Below, piece by piece: positions 44,292 to 52,940 of a stretch of DNA of 64,000 nucleotides. The DNA is from Mesorhizobium sp. ES1-4 (lineage in GTDB: Bacteria > Pseudomonadota > Alphaproteobacteria > Rhizobiales > Rhizobiaceae): the NCBI RefSeq assembly GCF_020164745.1, contig NZ_JAIUGV010000009.1, forward strand, positions 62,001 through 126,000, given 5' to 3'. Under the pieces are notes generated by a model that saw nothing but the letters and a program-made list of their open reading frames with translations, was not told the origin of the DNA and ran no database searches. The position numbers and the translations under genes are program-made. How positions within the stretch are numbered: position 1 is the stretch's first letter; every line of letters starts with the position of its first letter.

Positions 44292-45950
44292 ATGGGCAAG
44301 GCGCCCATCGTGCGGGCCGTCTTCGAGGGGCGGGATATCTCACCGTTGTGGAATGGGCTGTTCGGGCGCATTTCGGCCGATATCACCGATGCCGCGGCGT
44401 TCCTGGACGTATCCATCCTGCTTCATGCCATCGGCGAGGAAGACAAGGCGGCGCTCAGCCAGAAGGCAGCGCTAGAGATCAGCCGCCAATACCGGGTCCG
44501 CAATGGACGCGGCACGGGCCCGAACGTGCTTGTCTTCATGACGGCCGGCGACTTCATGGCCAACACGCCCATCGAATTCCTGCTCGAAAACTCCGATGCG
44601 AACCTGCTGCTCTACTATGTCGACGCCGACACGGCGGACCTCGGGGATGTTCCCGTGCATGATGTCGCCTTCGTGGCGGTTGGCGAGTCCGCCGAGAATC
44701 TGGCGGTGCTGGCCAACCTCGACCGCTTGCTTCGCGGCTGGAGCGGGCCAATCATGAACAACGCGCCACGCCTCATCATGGCGCTATCGAGGGACGGCGT
44801 CGCCGAGGCGCTCAAGGACGAGCCTTTGATCCTTGCCCCGGCCGCCGCACGCGCCGGTCGGGCCGTGATCGAGCGGCTGGCTTGCGGGGAAATCGAGGTC
44901 GAGGCAATCCTCGGGGCGGCCACGTTTCCGGTAATTGTCCGACCGTTCGGGACGCATGCCGGCAAGGGAATGGAGAAGATCTCCACACGACCGGAGCTTT
45001 CGGCCTATTTGAATTCGCACGACGAAAGCCAATTCTACATCACGCCGTTCATCGACTATAGCGGCCCGGATGGCAAATTCCGCAAGCAGCGCGTCGCGTT
45101 CATCAACGGGCGCCCCTATGCCAGCCACCTCGCTGTCTCCGAGCATTGGATGGTTCACTACCTGAACGCCGGCATGACCCAGCACGAAGACAGGCGTGCC
45201 GAAGAGGCGTCGTGGATGGCAAATTTCGACAGCGACTTCGCGGTGCGTCACGCGCGTGCCTTCGACGCCCTTCACCGGCGCCTCGGGCTCGACTATTTCG
45301 CCATCGATTGCGCCGAGCTCGCCGACGGCCGCCTGCTGGTGTTCGAGGCGGATGTCGCGATGATCGTCCATTCCATGGATTTGGAGAGCATCTTTCCCTA
45401 CAAGAAGAACGCCATGCGCAAGCTCTTCGCAGCATTCGAAGGCGCGCTGGAGCGGCGCGTGGCGCGCATAAAGCCGACCCCGACGATTGTTTGCGCCCAC
45501 ACGGGAAAACCCGCCGTCTACCAGAGAACGCACGACGACTGCCTGGTTTGCGCCCTGGCGATGCTTACGGGCCGCACCTACGAGGAGATCGAGGACATCG
45601 CGCGGGGCTGCGATCCGGCATATCCGCTCGGCGGCCCGATGAGCCATTCGATCATGCGCGGCGTCGCCAACAAATGCGGTTTCGTCCTGCTCAGCAGCAT
45701 CTACATGCTGTGGGCCAAGCCCGCCATCATAGGCGTGGTTTCGCCGACCGTTCCCAACACCGGCCATGCCGTCTTCTGGGACGGCGAGAAGATCATCGAT
45801 CCGGGTTGGTGCGAACGCGTCGACCGGTCCTATGTCGACCGATGCGGATTGGAATTCACGCAGCGGGCAAGCGATCTCGAACCGCTGATCAGCCACGACA
45901 TCCAGATCTCCTACCTGGCCGGTGCCGTGGCGGCCAATGAACCGCTTTGA
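44292..45950 (+). CDS. ATP-grasp ligase fused to a C39-like cysteine protease/transferase domain
   Basis: A 552-residue protein from ATG 44292 (a TTG at 44241 would add 17 residues). Residues 1-70 are helical. Residues 77-385 form an ATP-grasp domain of the RimK-like type found in rhizobial TPR/ATP-grasp proteins: FMTAGDFMANTPIEFLLE at 82-99, FPVIVRPFGTHAGKGMEK at 212-229, and LDYFAIDCAELADGRLLVFE ending at E352. Residues 400-545 look like a C39 or BtrH-type papain fold: Q411-x5-C417 (QRTHDDC), H492 in NTGHAVFWDG and D503 in KIIDPG, so the full Q/C/H/D set is present. An amide-forming ligase joined to a cysteine acyltransferase or protease is unusual. Two PLP enzymes follow. The product is unknown. 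Confidence 0.8.
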   Translation: MGKAPIVRAVFEGRDISPLWNGLFGRISADITDAAAFLDVSILLHAIGEEDKAALSQKAALEISRQYRVRNGRGTGPNVLVFMTAGDFMANTPIEFLLENSDANLLLYYVDADTADLGDVPVHDVAFVAVGESAENLAVLANLDRLLRGWSGPIMNNAPRLIMALSRDGVAEALKDEPLILAPAAARAGRAVIERLACGEIEVEAILGAATFPVIVRPFGTHAGKGMEKISTRPELSAYLNSHDESQFYITPFIDYSGPDGKFRKQRVAFINGRPYASHLAVSEHWMVHYLNAGMTQHEDRRAEEASWMANFDSDFAVRHARAFDALHRRLGLDYFAIDCAELADGRLLVFEADVAMIVHSMDLESIFPYKKNAMRKLFAAFEGALERRVARIKPTPTIVCAHTGKPAVYQRTHDDCLVCALAMLTGRTYEEIEDIARGCDPAYPLGGPMSHSIMRGVANKCGFVLLSSIYMLWAKPAIIGVVSPTVPNTGHAVFWDGEKIIDPGWCERVDRSYVDRCGLEFTQRASDLEPLISHDIQISYLAGAVAANEPL

Positions 45951-45990
45951 TCGCAACCAACTCGCCACCGCCCTGACTTCGGAGACCATC

Positions 45991-47529
45991 ATGCCTGCAA
46001 TTCAGCGCGGGATCTCGCCGGTGCCGACGGGCTTGGAGCCGGAAACGGTTGGCAACCGCTCGGATTCGCCGGCGTCCGTTTCGTTCCTGCTCCAGACAGG
46101 CGGCGACAGGCGCATCTGGCCGGACGCGATCACGCGGCGCAACCGCTATGGCACGCTGGCAATCCCGGCGGACGATGAAATCTCATTCTCGTCGACGACG
46201 GCCAGCAATATCTCCCGCGAGGGGTACCTGGCGGCCGGAGCCGAGCTCGCGCGCCTGACCGATATCGCGTCGCCGTCCTCCGTCGCTTCCGAGCAATGGT
46301 TCGCCGACATCCGGGACCGGATCGCCGGCAATCTTGGCTGTGCGGGCGCGCATGTCGTTCTCGCCGCCTCTGGAACGGATGCGGAGCTTCTCGCGCTGTG
46401 CATCACCGTGGGCGTTTCCAGGCGCCCCTTGACCAATCTGCTTGTCGCGCCCGATGAAACGGGGAACGGCGTTCCGCGGGCGGCGGCAGGTTCGCATTAT
46501 TCGGATTTGACCGCTCTCGGCAGTGCCGTCGAGGCCGGTGCGCCGCTTGAAGGGCTGCCGCCGGGCCGGATCGAGGTGCGCACGATCGCCATCCGCAACC
46601 AGACGGGCGAGCCTCGCCATCAGCATGACATCGATGCCGACATCATCGCTGCCGTCGAGCTGGAGCTCAGGCGGGATCGCGATGTCCTGGTTCATGTGCT
46701 CGACACATCGAAAACCGGTTTGCCGGCCGTGACCCGGCAAGCCGCGCGCCACGCCGCGGCCCTTGCCCCGGGGCGGGTGCGGGTTATCGTCGATGCCTGC
46801 CAGTTCCGCGGTTCGATCTCGCGACTGAAGCAGGACCTGGCGGATGGCTTCATGGTGGCCTTGACCGGGTCCAAATTCGTCGCCGGCCCGCCTTTTTCCG
46901 GCGCTCTGCTCATCCCACCGGCATTTGCCGAGGAACTCGCCGTGAGATCCGACATTCCGGCGGGCCTTGCGGAATACAGCGCCGCGCTGGACTGGCCCAC
47001 GGCCCTCCGCCAAGGGATGAGGTTCAAGTTCAAGTCGGGATTGAACCTGGGACTGGGTCTGCGCTGGGTTGCCGCGCTTGCCCATCTCGACCGCTATACG
47101 GAGGTCGACGAATCCCGGCAAAGCCTGGTCAAGGCGCAGTTTGTCCGCTCGGTGCGCTCTCGAATTGATGCGGTGAAAGGTATCTCCCTGCACGAGGACG
47201 ATGAGGGCGACCACCTCGGCTCCCGTGCAATGGTCCCGGTGACCCTCATGACCGGCGCAGGAACTTTCGCCTCGTTCGAGGCGTGCCAGGACATCCAGCT
47301 GTCGATGCGTGGCCTCCATGGAGGCCCGGTCTGCCATATCGGACAAGCCGTGCGCCTGGGGTCGCGCACGGTTCTGCGCATCGCCGCTTCCGCTGTCGAT
47401 GTGATCGGCGTTTCCCAGGCGATGTCAGCCGGCCAGTCGCTGCACCAAGCCCTTACCCCGTTAGAATCAAGGCTCGACATCCTGCTTCACAAATTGTCGG
47501 CGGTGCTTCACCATCGGCGAGGCGCCTGA
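45991..47529 (+). CDS. PLP-dependent transferase, fold type I
   Basis: A 512-residue protein. ATG 45991 has GGAG six bases upstream; ATG 45937, inside the previous gene's stop region, is an alternative giving 18 more residues. The phosphate-cup motif AASGTDAE (126-133), the cofactor-ring aspartate in VIVDACQ (D268) and the Schiff-base lysine in LTGSKFVAG (K295) identify a class V-like aminotransferase fold. It is closer to cysteine-desulfurase or selenotransferase-like folds than to standard transaminases. The N-terminal 60 residues match nothing known to me. It shares an operon with the ligase-C39 fusion and a decarboxylase. Confidence 0.75.
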   Translation: MPAIQRGISPVPTGLEPETVGNRSDSPASVSFLLQTGGDRRIWPDAITRRNRYGTLAIPADDEISFSSTTASNISREGYLAAGAELARLTDIASPSSVASEQWFADIRDRIAGNLGCAGAHVVLAASGTDAELLALCITVGVSRRPLTNLLVAPDETGNGVPRAAAGSHYSDLTALGSAVEAGAPLEGLPPGRIEVRTIAIRNQTGEPRHQHDIDADIIAAVELELRRDRDVLVHVLDTSKTGLPAVTRQAARHAAALAPGRVRVIVDACQFRGSISRLKQDLADGFMVALTGSKFVAGPPFSGALLIPPAFAEELAVRSDIPAGLAEYSAALDWPTALRQGMRFKFKSGLNLGLGLRWVAALAHLDRYTEVDESRQSLVKAQFVRSVRSRIDAVKGISLHEDDEGDHLGSRAMVPVTLMTGAGTFASFEACQDIQLSMRGLHGGPVCHIGQAVRLGSRTVLRIAASAVDVIGVSQAMSAGQSLHQALTPLESRLDILLHKLSAVLHHRRGA

Positions 47530-49034
47530 TGGCGCGGGCGATCACGCAGGAACGCGTGGCGGCAACGGTTGCAGCCGAGACCTCGGCCAGCCTCGACCCA
47601 TCGGACTGGGGCCAGTTCCGCGAGATCGCGCACGGCTTGCTGGACGACATGATCGCCCACATCGAGACGATCAGGCAAAGACCTGTATGGCAGCGGCCGA
47701 GCGATGAAGCGCGCGAGCGGTTTGCCCGCCCGCTGCCGAACCGGCCGCGCGACCTGGGCGATGTCCTGGATGACGTGCGCACGCACATCATGCCGTTCGC
47801 GACCGGCAACCTGCATCCGTTGTTCATGGGATGGGTTCATGGCGCGGGCACGCCGATCGGCATGGTGGCGGAAATCGTCGCCGGCGGCCTGAACATGAAT
47901 TGCGGCGGCCGCGACCACGCCGGTCTGGTCGTCGAACAGCAGATCGTGCGCTGGATGAGCGAGGCCCTCGGCTATCCCTGTGGCGCAAGCGGATTGTTCC
48001 TCACCGGCTCGTCAATGGCAAACTTCGTCGCGGTGACGATCGCCAAGACCGAGGCGCTGGGCCAGTCGGTGCGCGAAACCGGCCTTCGCAACTGCGACCG
48101 CCAGCTCGTCGCCTACACCTCCGCCGAGGCCCATTCCTGCATCGCGCAGGCAATGCAGTTGTCCGGCATCGGATCGGCAAATCTGAGGACTGTCGCAGTC
48201 GACGATGCCGGAAGAATGCTGCCCGGCGCATTGCGCGACGCTATCGGGCAAGATCGGGCGAAGGGACTTCTGCCGTTCCTGGTCGTGGGCACTGCGGGGA
48301 CGGTAAACACCGGGGCAATCGATCCGCTCGCCGAAATCGCGGAAATCGCGTCAAGGGAGAAACTCTGGTTTCATGTCGATGGCGCAATCGGTGCACTGGC
48401 CGTGCTGTCGGATTCGCTGCGCGACCTGTTCGCGGGCATCGAAAGTTCCGCATCGGTGGCGCTCGATTTCCACAAATGGGGCCAGGTTCCCTACGATGCC
48501 GGCTTCCTGCTGGTGCGCGACGGCGATGCCCAGAAGCGCACGTTCGCCCAGCCCGCCGCCTATCTGCAGCGTGGCGACCGCGGGCTCGCCGCCGGCGAAA
48601 CCTGGCCATGCGATCTCGGTCCCGACCTGTCGCGCGGGTTCCGCGCCCTGAAAACATGGATGACGATCGAAGCGCTGGGAACCGATCGCATCGGCGGCTC
48701 GATAGCACACACCTGCATGCTCGCCCGCCATCTCGCCGAAGCTCTGGAGCGCCATCCGGCATTCCAGCTGAAGGCGCCCGTGGCGCTCAACATCGTCTGT
48801 TTCGGCATTCGCGGGGCGGACTCTGAGTTCACCCGCAACCTGGTGCTGGATCTTCAGGAATCCGGTCTTGCCGCGCCTTCGTGGACAACCCTCGACGGCG
48901 AGCTGGTCGTGCGCTGCGCCATCGTCAACCATCGCACCACAGAGGCCGACATTGACGGGTTCCTGGATACTCTCGACAGGTATCTGGCCGATCGCCGCTT
49001 TCTCCCGCCCGGTGACCGTCGCTCGTCATCGTGA
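47529..49034 (+). CDS. PLP-dependent decarboxylase of aromatic-L-amino-acid type
   Basis: A 501-residue group II decarboxylase. NLHPLFMGWVHGAGTP at 94-109 matches the HPxFxG start of the family; the PLP-stacking His is H202 (SAEAHSC), D284 lies in WFHVDGAIGA, and the Schiff-base lysine is K316 (LDFHKWGQVPYD). It should turn an aromatic or related L-amino acid into its amine. The start codon overlaps the previous stop by one base (TGATG), so it is coupled to the PLP transferase. It ends the three-gene unit; the next gene is convergent. Confidence 0.85.
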   Translation: MARAITQERVAATVAAETSASLDPSDWGQFREIAHGLLDDMIAHIETIRQRPVWQRPSDEARERFARPLPNRPRDLGDVLDDVRTHIMPFATGNLHPLFMGWVHGAGTPIGMVAEIVAGGLNMNCGGRDHAGLVVEQQIVRWMSEALGYPCGASGLFLTGSSMANFVAVTIAKTEALGQSVRETGLRNCDRQLVAYTSAEAHSCIAQAMQLSGIGSANLRTVAVDDAGRMLPGALRDAIGQDRAKGLLPFLVVGTAGTVNTGAIDPLAEIAEIASREKLWFHVDGAIGALAVLSDSLRDLFAGIESSASVALDFHKWGQVPYDAGFLLVRDGDAQKRTFAQPAAYLQRGDRGLAAGETWPCDLGPDLSRGFRALKTWMTIEALGTDRIGGSIAHTCMLARHLAEALERHPAFQLKAPVALNIVCFGIRGADSEFTRNLVLDLQESGLAAPSWTTLDGELVVRCAIVNHRTTEADIDGFLDTLDRYLADRRFLPPGDRRSSS

Positions 49035-49070
49035 TTGACGCGGCGCCGACAGCGGGGTTGCCGGGTGCGG

Positions 49071-49343
49071 CTAAGGCTTCGCTTCGACCAGGATCACCAG
49101 CGATTCCGGGACGACGCCGTCGAACGCCATGGCGTCGGCGGCCTGCTTGCTCTTCATCGTTGCCGCCAGGGCGTCCATGTCGGGAACGTCCATCATCACG
49201 GCCACGCGTTTCGGGTTCTGCGGATCGACGAAGGTACGGATGTTGGTGATCCCAAGCGAGCCGAAAAGCTCCTTGCGCCTGGGCGAACCGAGCCAGTGCT
49301 TGGTGTCCTTCGTGATGTCGTGATGGCCAATGATTGTCGGCAT
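49071..49343 (-). CDS. small conserved-type protein of unknown function
   Basis: A 90-residue protein, MPTIIGHHDITKDTKHWLGS at its start and VVPESLVILVEAKP at its end. It has a ferredoxin-like alternation of strands and helices and the central segment RVAVMMDVPDMDALAATMKS, as in small dimeric alpha/beta barrel proteins (monooxygenase or EthD-like). No catalytic residues can be assigned. AGGGAGGAT lies just upstream of its ATG. It is convergent with the decarboxylase gene. Confidence 0.75.
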   Translation of the reverse strand: MPTIIGHHDITKDTKHWLGSPRRKELFGSLGITNIRTFVDPQNPKRVAVMMDVPDMDALAATMKSKQAADAMAFDGVVPESLVILVEAKP

Positions 49344-49534
49344 GGCATCCTCCCTAAGGTGACGCCGGCGGCCGAAATCGCCCGCCTGATGCTGCGATCC
49401 ACCTGTGCAAGCACTGAGCGCCGTTTCCCCGACGCTGTCAATTAGCTATTGCTTATACGGCGTTGCGAGATCCCGGCCTGACCAGCTTCATTGTCTTCTC
49501 CGATGTGCGGGGATGTCGATGCGGGGCTCGGGGT

Positions 49535-49807
49535 CTATTGGACCTGCCGGCCGGAGATCACCCGCAGCCAGGGAGCGAGGTGGAAGGCGCTCATCATGAG
49601 ATACATGGCCGGCATTCCGGTCAGGGTCGGCCCGGAGAGCGGCGAGGCGCCCATGCACAGCATGGCTGCGTCACCACCTTGAAGACAGGAGAGCAGGGCC
49701 ATCAGCGCAAAGGTTGGCGCCGCGGCGAGACACAGCCAGTCGGCGATGCGCGAGGCTCCCGTGGTTTCAGGAACGGTGCCGTCGGCGCGTGGGTGGATGT
49801 CGCTCAT
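49535..49807 (-). CDS. small membrane protein of unknown function
   Basis: A 90-residue protein with two predicted membrane helices (about 23-43 and 62-78), containing LCLAAAPTFALMALLSC and a GMPAMYLMMSAFHLAPWL segment. The start at 49807 follows a weak GGGTAG. It precedes no clear partner; DUF899 lies upstream in the same direction, separated by a hairpin. The 190 bases between this gene and the one at 49071-49343 hold nothing supported. Confidence 0.65.
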   Translation of the reverse strand: MSDIHPRADGTVPETTGASRIADWLCLAAAPTFALMALLSCLQGGDAAMLCMGASPLSGPTLTGMPAMYLMMSAFHLAPWLRVISGRQVQ

Positions 49808-49846
49808 GGTTTCTACCCTTGATGTTGCGCCTTGTCCTTGGGGTCC

Positions 49847-49874
49847 TCTCCCCCGCCAAGGGCGCGGGAGAGGT
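49847..49874. repeat. short hairpin, REP-like fragment
   Basis: CCTCTCCC (49847-49854) pairs with GGGAGAGG (49867-49874). The same arms occur in the larger repeat at 4544-4562, so this is probably a solo copy that also ends the DUF899 transcript. Confidence 0.55.
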
Positions 49875-49896
49875 GGGTTTTCCCGTCAGGGCCGTA

Positions 49897-50646
49897 CTAC
49901 TCGGCCTTGTTCCGGAACGCGGCCTCTCCGGCAGCAGAGACTTCCGCCCATTTCTTGTCCGCCCCGGCATCGTAATTGTCGTGCCAGTTCCACCAGCTGT
50001 AGAGCGGCGTCTGGGGATAGCCTTCGGGCGAATCCTCCCAGGCTTCCTGGCGGCCGAGCGGAGTGACGTCGAGATAACTCCACACCGTGCCCATCGCCTC
50101 GTCGCCGCGGTTGTTGATGAAATAGGTGCGGAAGACGCGGCTCCCGTCACGGATGAACACGTTGTGGCCGTGCCATTCGTCGACGCCGAAATCCTTGTCG
50201 AAGCTGTCGGTGATCGTGTACCAGGGAATTTCCCAGCCCATCCGCTGCTTCAGCCGCGCAATGTCGGGCTGAGGCGCGCGCGAGGCGTAGGCGAGCGTCG
50301 TGTTGCGGGCGTTGAGATGAGCGAGGTGGCCGACCTGGTCGGCGCCGAGCGAGCAGCCGCGGCAGGCGTGGTCCGGCCAGCCATAGACGCCCGGCTCGAA
50401 GAAGGCGCGGTAGACGATCAACTGGCGGCGGCCTTCGAAGAGGTCGAGCAGGCTCGCCTTGCCGTCGGGACCCTCGAAGACATAGGCCTTGTCCACTTCC
50501 GTCCACGGCATGCGCCGGCGTTCGGCCGACAGCGCGTCCTTGGCGCGCATTGTCGCCTTCTCCTTCACCAGCATCTTTTCGTGCGCGGCTTCCCAGTCCT
50601 GCCGTGAAACGATCGGCGGGGTCTTCATCGTCATGTGCTCGGTCAT
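49897..50646 (-). CDS. DUF899 thioredoxin-like protein
   Basis: A 249-residue protein. The ATG at 50646 follows AAAGGAG by seven bases; a longer upstream frame is not coding. The DUF899 pattern is clear: a ready-made family start (PPIVSRQDWEAAHEKMLVKE), RRRMPWTEVDKAYVFEGPDG, LIVYRAFFEPG, a CxxC-like site (HACRGCSLGADQVGHL) and an ending with SWWNWHDNYD. The family is thioredoxin-like, but its role is unknown. It overlaps a 59-residue gene and is divergent from an HTH regulator, suggesting a locally controlled operon. Confidence 0.88.
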   Translation of the reverse strand: MTEHMTMKTPPIVSRQDWEAAHEKMLVKEKATMRAKDALSAERRRMPWTEVDKAYVFEGPDGKASLLDLFEGRRQLIVYRAFFEPGVYGWPDHACRGCSLGADQVGHLAHLNARNTTLAYASRAPQPDIARLKQRMGWEIPWYTITDSFDKDFGVDEWHGHNVFIRDGSRVFRTYFINNRGDEAMGTVWSYLDVTPLGRQEAWEDSPEGYPQTPLYSWWNWHDNYDAGADKKWAEVSAAGEAAFRNKAE

Positions 50647-50822
50647 TGGTCTTCTCCTTTGTCGGTGATGGCGTCGTTGCGGTGTGTTGTTGCCTGGGGA
50701 TGCCGGGTTGCCGCGGGCGCGGCGGGATCCGAAAGGTCCGGCGCGGCGCAGCAGGGGTGGCGTCCGGGCTGCTTGGCCGTATCGCTCGGCATGTCGAAAT
50801 CGAGGTCGGTGGAGGCAGGCAT
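50643..50822 (-). CDS. 59-residue protein coupled to DUF899 gene
   Basis: ATG at 50822 follows GGGAGAACC by six to eight bases, and its TGA overlaps the DUF899 ATG (ATGA). The product starts MPASTDLDFDMPSDTAKQ, contains a Cys pair (PCCAAPDL) and ends TDKGEDQ. It is hydrophilic, Ala- and Pro-rich and probably disordered. The tight coupling and binding site support it as real despite its size. The function is unknown. Confidence 0.55.
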   Translation of the reverse strand: MPASTDLDFDMPSDTAKQPGRHPCCAAPDLSDPAAPAATRHPQATTHRNDAITDKGEDQ

Positions 50823-50938
50823 TTTCTGGTTCTCCCTTGCGTGCCGTCATTGCCGGCACGACTTGCTGGTTGACGGTACTGACGTAAGTTAGGGGCGCGC
50901 GGTGCCGAGGTGGGAGTTACAAGTGTGACGGGATTTGC

Positions 50939-52159
50939 ATGGACTCGCTGATCACCGCGGCAGCGCTGGCGCTGGCTGCCGGCGATCCGCTCGGCGCGCT
51001 CGATCGCGTCGCCCTGCGCGAGGATGCGCCGGCACTGGCGCTGCGCGGCATCGCCATGGCGCAGCTCGGCGACTTCGATCGCGCCAAGCTCTTGTTGCGG
51101 CGGGCCGCGCGTGCCTTCACACCGAAAGAGGCGGTCGCGCGCGCCAGATGCGTCGTCGCCGAGGCCGAGATCGCACTGGTCTCGCGCGATCTGGGCTGGC
51201 CGGCCAAGGCGCTCGACGCGGCCCGCACGGCACTGGAAAAGCATGGCGACAGCTTGAACGCGGCCCATGCCGGCCACCTCAAGGTGCGGCGCCTGCTCTT
51301 GATCGGCCGCCTCGACGAGGCCGAGCATGTGCTGGCCGGGCTGGACCCGGCGCCCCTTCCGCCGGCGGCCAGGGCCGCGCACGAGCTCGCCGTCGCCGGC
51401 ATCGCCATGCGGCGCCTGCGGACCAGGCCGGCGCGCGCGGCGCTGGAATGGGCACGCCATGCCGCCCGCAAGGCCGGCATTCCGGGCCTTGTCGCGGAGG
51501 TCGACAGCGCGTGGCTGGCACTGGAGACGCCCGCGGCGCGGCTGATCGCCCAGGGTCGGGAACGACCGCTGTTGCTGGAAGAGGTCGAGGCGTTGCAGGG
51601 ATCGCCGGCGCTGGTCGTCGATGCTTTCCGCTACTGCGTGCGCGGCGGCGGAGTCACGATTTCGCTGGCGAACCGGCCAGTGTTGTTTTCGCTGGCGCGG
51701 ACGCTCGCAGAGGCATGGCCCGGGGACGTTTCGCGGGGGGATCTCGTGGCGCGGGCCTTCGGCGGCAGGCATGCCGACGAATCGCATCGCGCGCGCCTGC
51801 GCGTCGAGATCGGGCGGCTTCGCGCCGAGCTTCGCGCGCTGGCCGGCATCAGTGCCACCAAGAGTGGCTTCACGCTGGCGCCGCGCGAGGCGCGCCCGGT
51901 GATGGTGCTGGCGCGGCCGATCGAGGAGCGGCACGCGGCCGTGCTTGCCTTGCTGGCCGATGGCGAGGCCTGGTCGAGTTCGGCCCTGGCGCTGGCGCTT
52001 GGAACCGGCCAACGCAGCGTGCAGCGGGCGCTCGAGCCGCTTGCCGAGGCCGGCAAGGTGCAATCCTTCGGCCATGGCCGGGCGCGTCGCTGGATGACGC
52101 CGCCGGTGGCGGGTTTCACGACCACCTTGTTACTCCCGGCCCCGCTGCCGAACGGCTAA
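50939..52159 (+). CDS. helix-turn-helix regulator with helical repeat domain
   Basis: A 406-residue protein. The N-terminal half (about 1-200) is made of TPR-like helices (GDPLGALDRVALREDAPAL, AKLLLRRAARAF, KALDAARTALEKHG). Residues about 245-320 resemble an OmpR-type winged helix (VSRGDLVARAFGGRHADES, then LRVEIGRLRAELRAL), and a second small winged helix is near 340-390 (SSALALALGTGQRSVQRALE). It is divergent from the DUF899 operon, which it probably controls, and a beta-propeller gene follows in the same direction. The binding site before the ATG is weak. Confidence 0.75.
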   Translation: MDSLITAAALALAAGDPLGALDRVALREDAPALALRGIAMAQLGDFDRAKLLLRRAARAFTPKEAVARARCVVAEAEIALVSRDLGWPAKALDAARTALEKHGDSLNAAHAGHLKVRRLLLIGRLDEAEHVLAGLDPAPLPPAARAAHELAVAGIAMRRLRTRPARAALEWARHAARKAGIPGLVAEVDSAWLALETPAARLIAQGRERPLLLEEVEALQGSPALVVDAFRYCVRGGGVTISLANRPVLFSLARTLAEAWPGDVSRGDLVARAFGGRHADESHRARLRVEIGRLRAELRALAGISATKSGFTLAPREARPVMVLARPIEERHAAVLALLADGEAWSSSALALALGTGQRSVQRALEPLAEAGKVQSFGHGRARRWMTPPVAGFTTTLLLPAPLPNG

Positions 52160-52220
52160 GGTTCAGGTGAGGCCGGCCTGCAAGGGCCAGCGGGATGACG
52201 ACCACGATCGAGGACAGGAC

Positions 52221-52853
52221 ATGAAACATTCAGCGGCCGAAATCCTGAGGGAATATGGACCCTTTCCCGGTGCCAATACGGTGGCCGGGGTGAGCTTCGA
52301 CGGCACCAACGTCTGGTTTGCCTCCGGCGACAGGCTGAATGCCTTCGATCCGCAGAGCGGGCAGGCGTTGCGTTCGATCGATGTCGCGGCTCACGCCGGC
52401 ACCGCCTATGACGGCCGGCATTTCTTCCAGCTCGCCAAGGACCGTATCCAGAAGATCGATCCCGACACGGGCGAGGTGCTTTCCACCATTCCCGCCCCCG
52501 GCAATGGCGGCGATTCCGGCCTGACCTGGGCCGAGGGCACGCTGTGGGTGGGGCAGCACCGGGAGCGCAAGATCCACCAGATCGATCCCGAGACCGGAGC
52601 GATCCTGCGCACCATCGAATCCAACCGTTTCGTCACCGGGGTGACCTGGGTCGAGGGCGAATTGTGGCACGCCACCTGGGAGGGCGACGACAGCGACCTG
52701 CGCCGGATCGACCCACGCACCGGCAAGGTTCTGGAAAAGCTCGACATGCCTGCCGGCATGGGCGTCTCGGGTCTGGAATCCGATGGCGGCGACCGCCTCT
52801 TCTGCGGCAGCGGAAATGCCGGCGTGGTGAGGGCGGTGCGCCGGCCGAAATGA
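52221..52853 (+). CDS. YncE/glutaminyl-cyclase-like beta-propeller protein
   Basis: A 210-residue protein starting MKHSAAEILREYGPF with an AGGACAGGAC site before ATG 52221. Five propeller-type repeats are visible, each like VAGVSFDGTNVWFASGDRL or IDPDTGEVLSTI and separated by about 40 residues. No signal peptide is seen, so it acts in the cytoplasm. These folds often bind small molecules or act as lactonases, but no catalytic residues can be assigned. It follows the HTH regulator by 61 bases and may share its transcript. Confidence 0.8.
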   Translation: MKHSAAEILREYGPFPGANTVAGVSFDGTNVWFASGDRLNAFDPQSGQALRSIDVAAHAGTAYDGRHFFQLAKDRIQKIDPDTGEVLSTIPAPGNGGDSGLTWAEGTLWVGQHRERKIHQIDPETGAILRTIESNRFVTGVTWVEGELWHATWEGDDSDLRRIDPRTGKVLEKLDMPAGMGVSGLESDGGDRLFCGSGNAGVVRAVRRPK

Positions 52854-52940
52854 GCGGCCACGAATTCTCCGCCAGCGACTGGCCGTTGCGGGATGCCGAG
52901 CCTAGATAGGCTGGACCATTCCCCGCAAAAGGACGCTCCC

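Noticed and set aside
50147..52075. 642-codon minus-strand frame
   Set aside because: It crosses the DUF899 gene in another frame and the HTH regulator in antisense, with no domain of its own.
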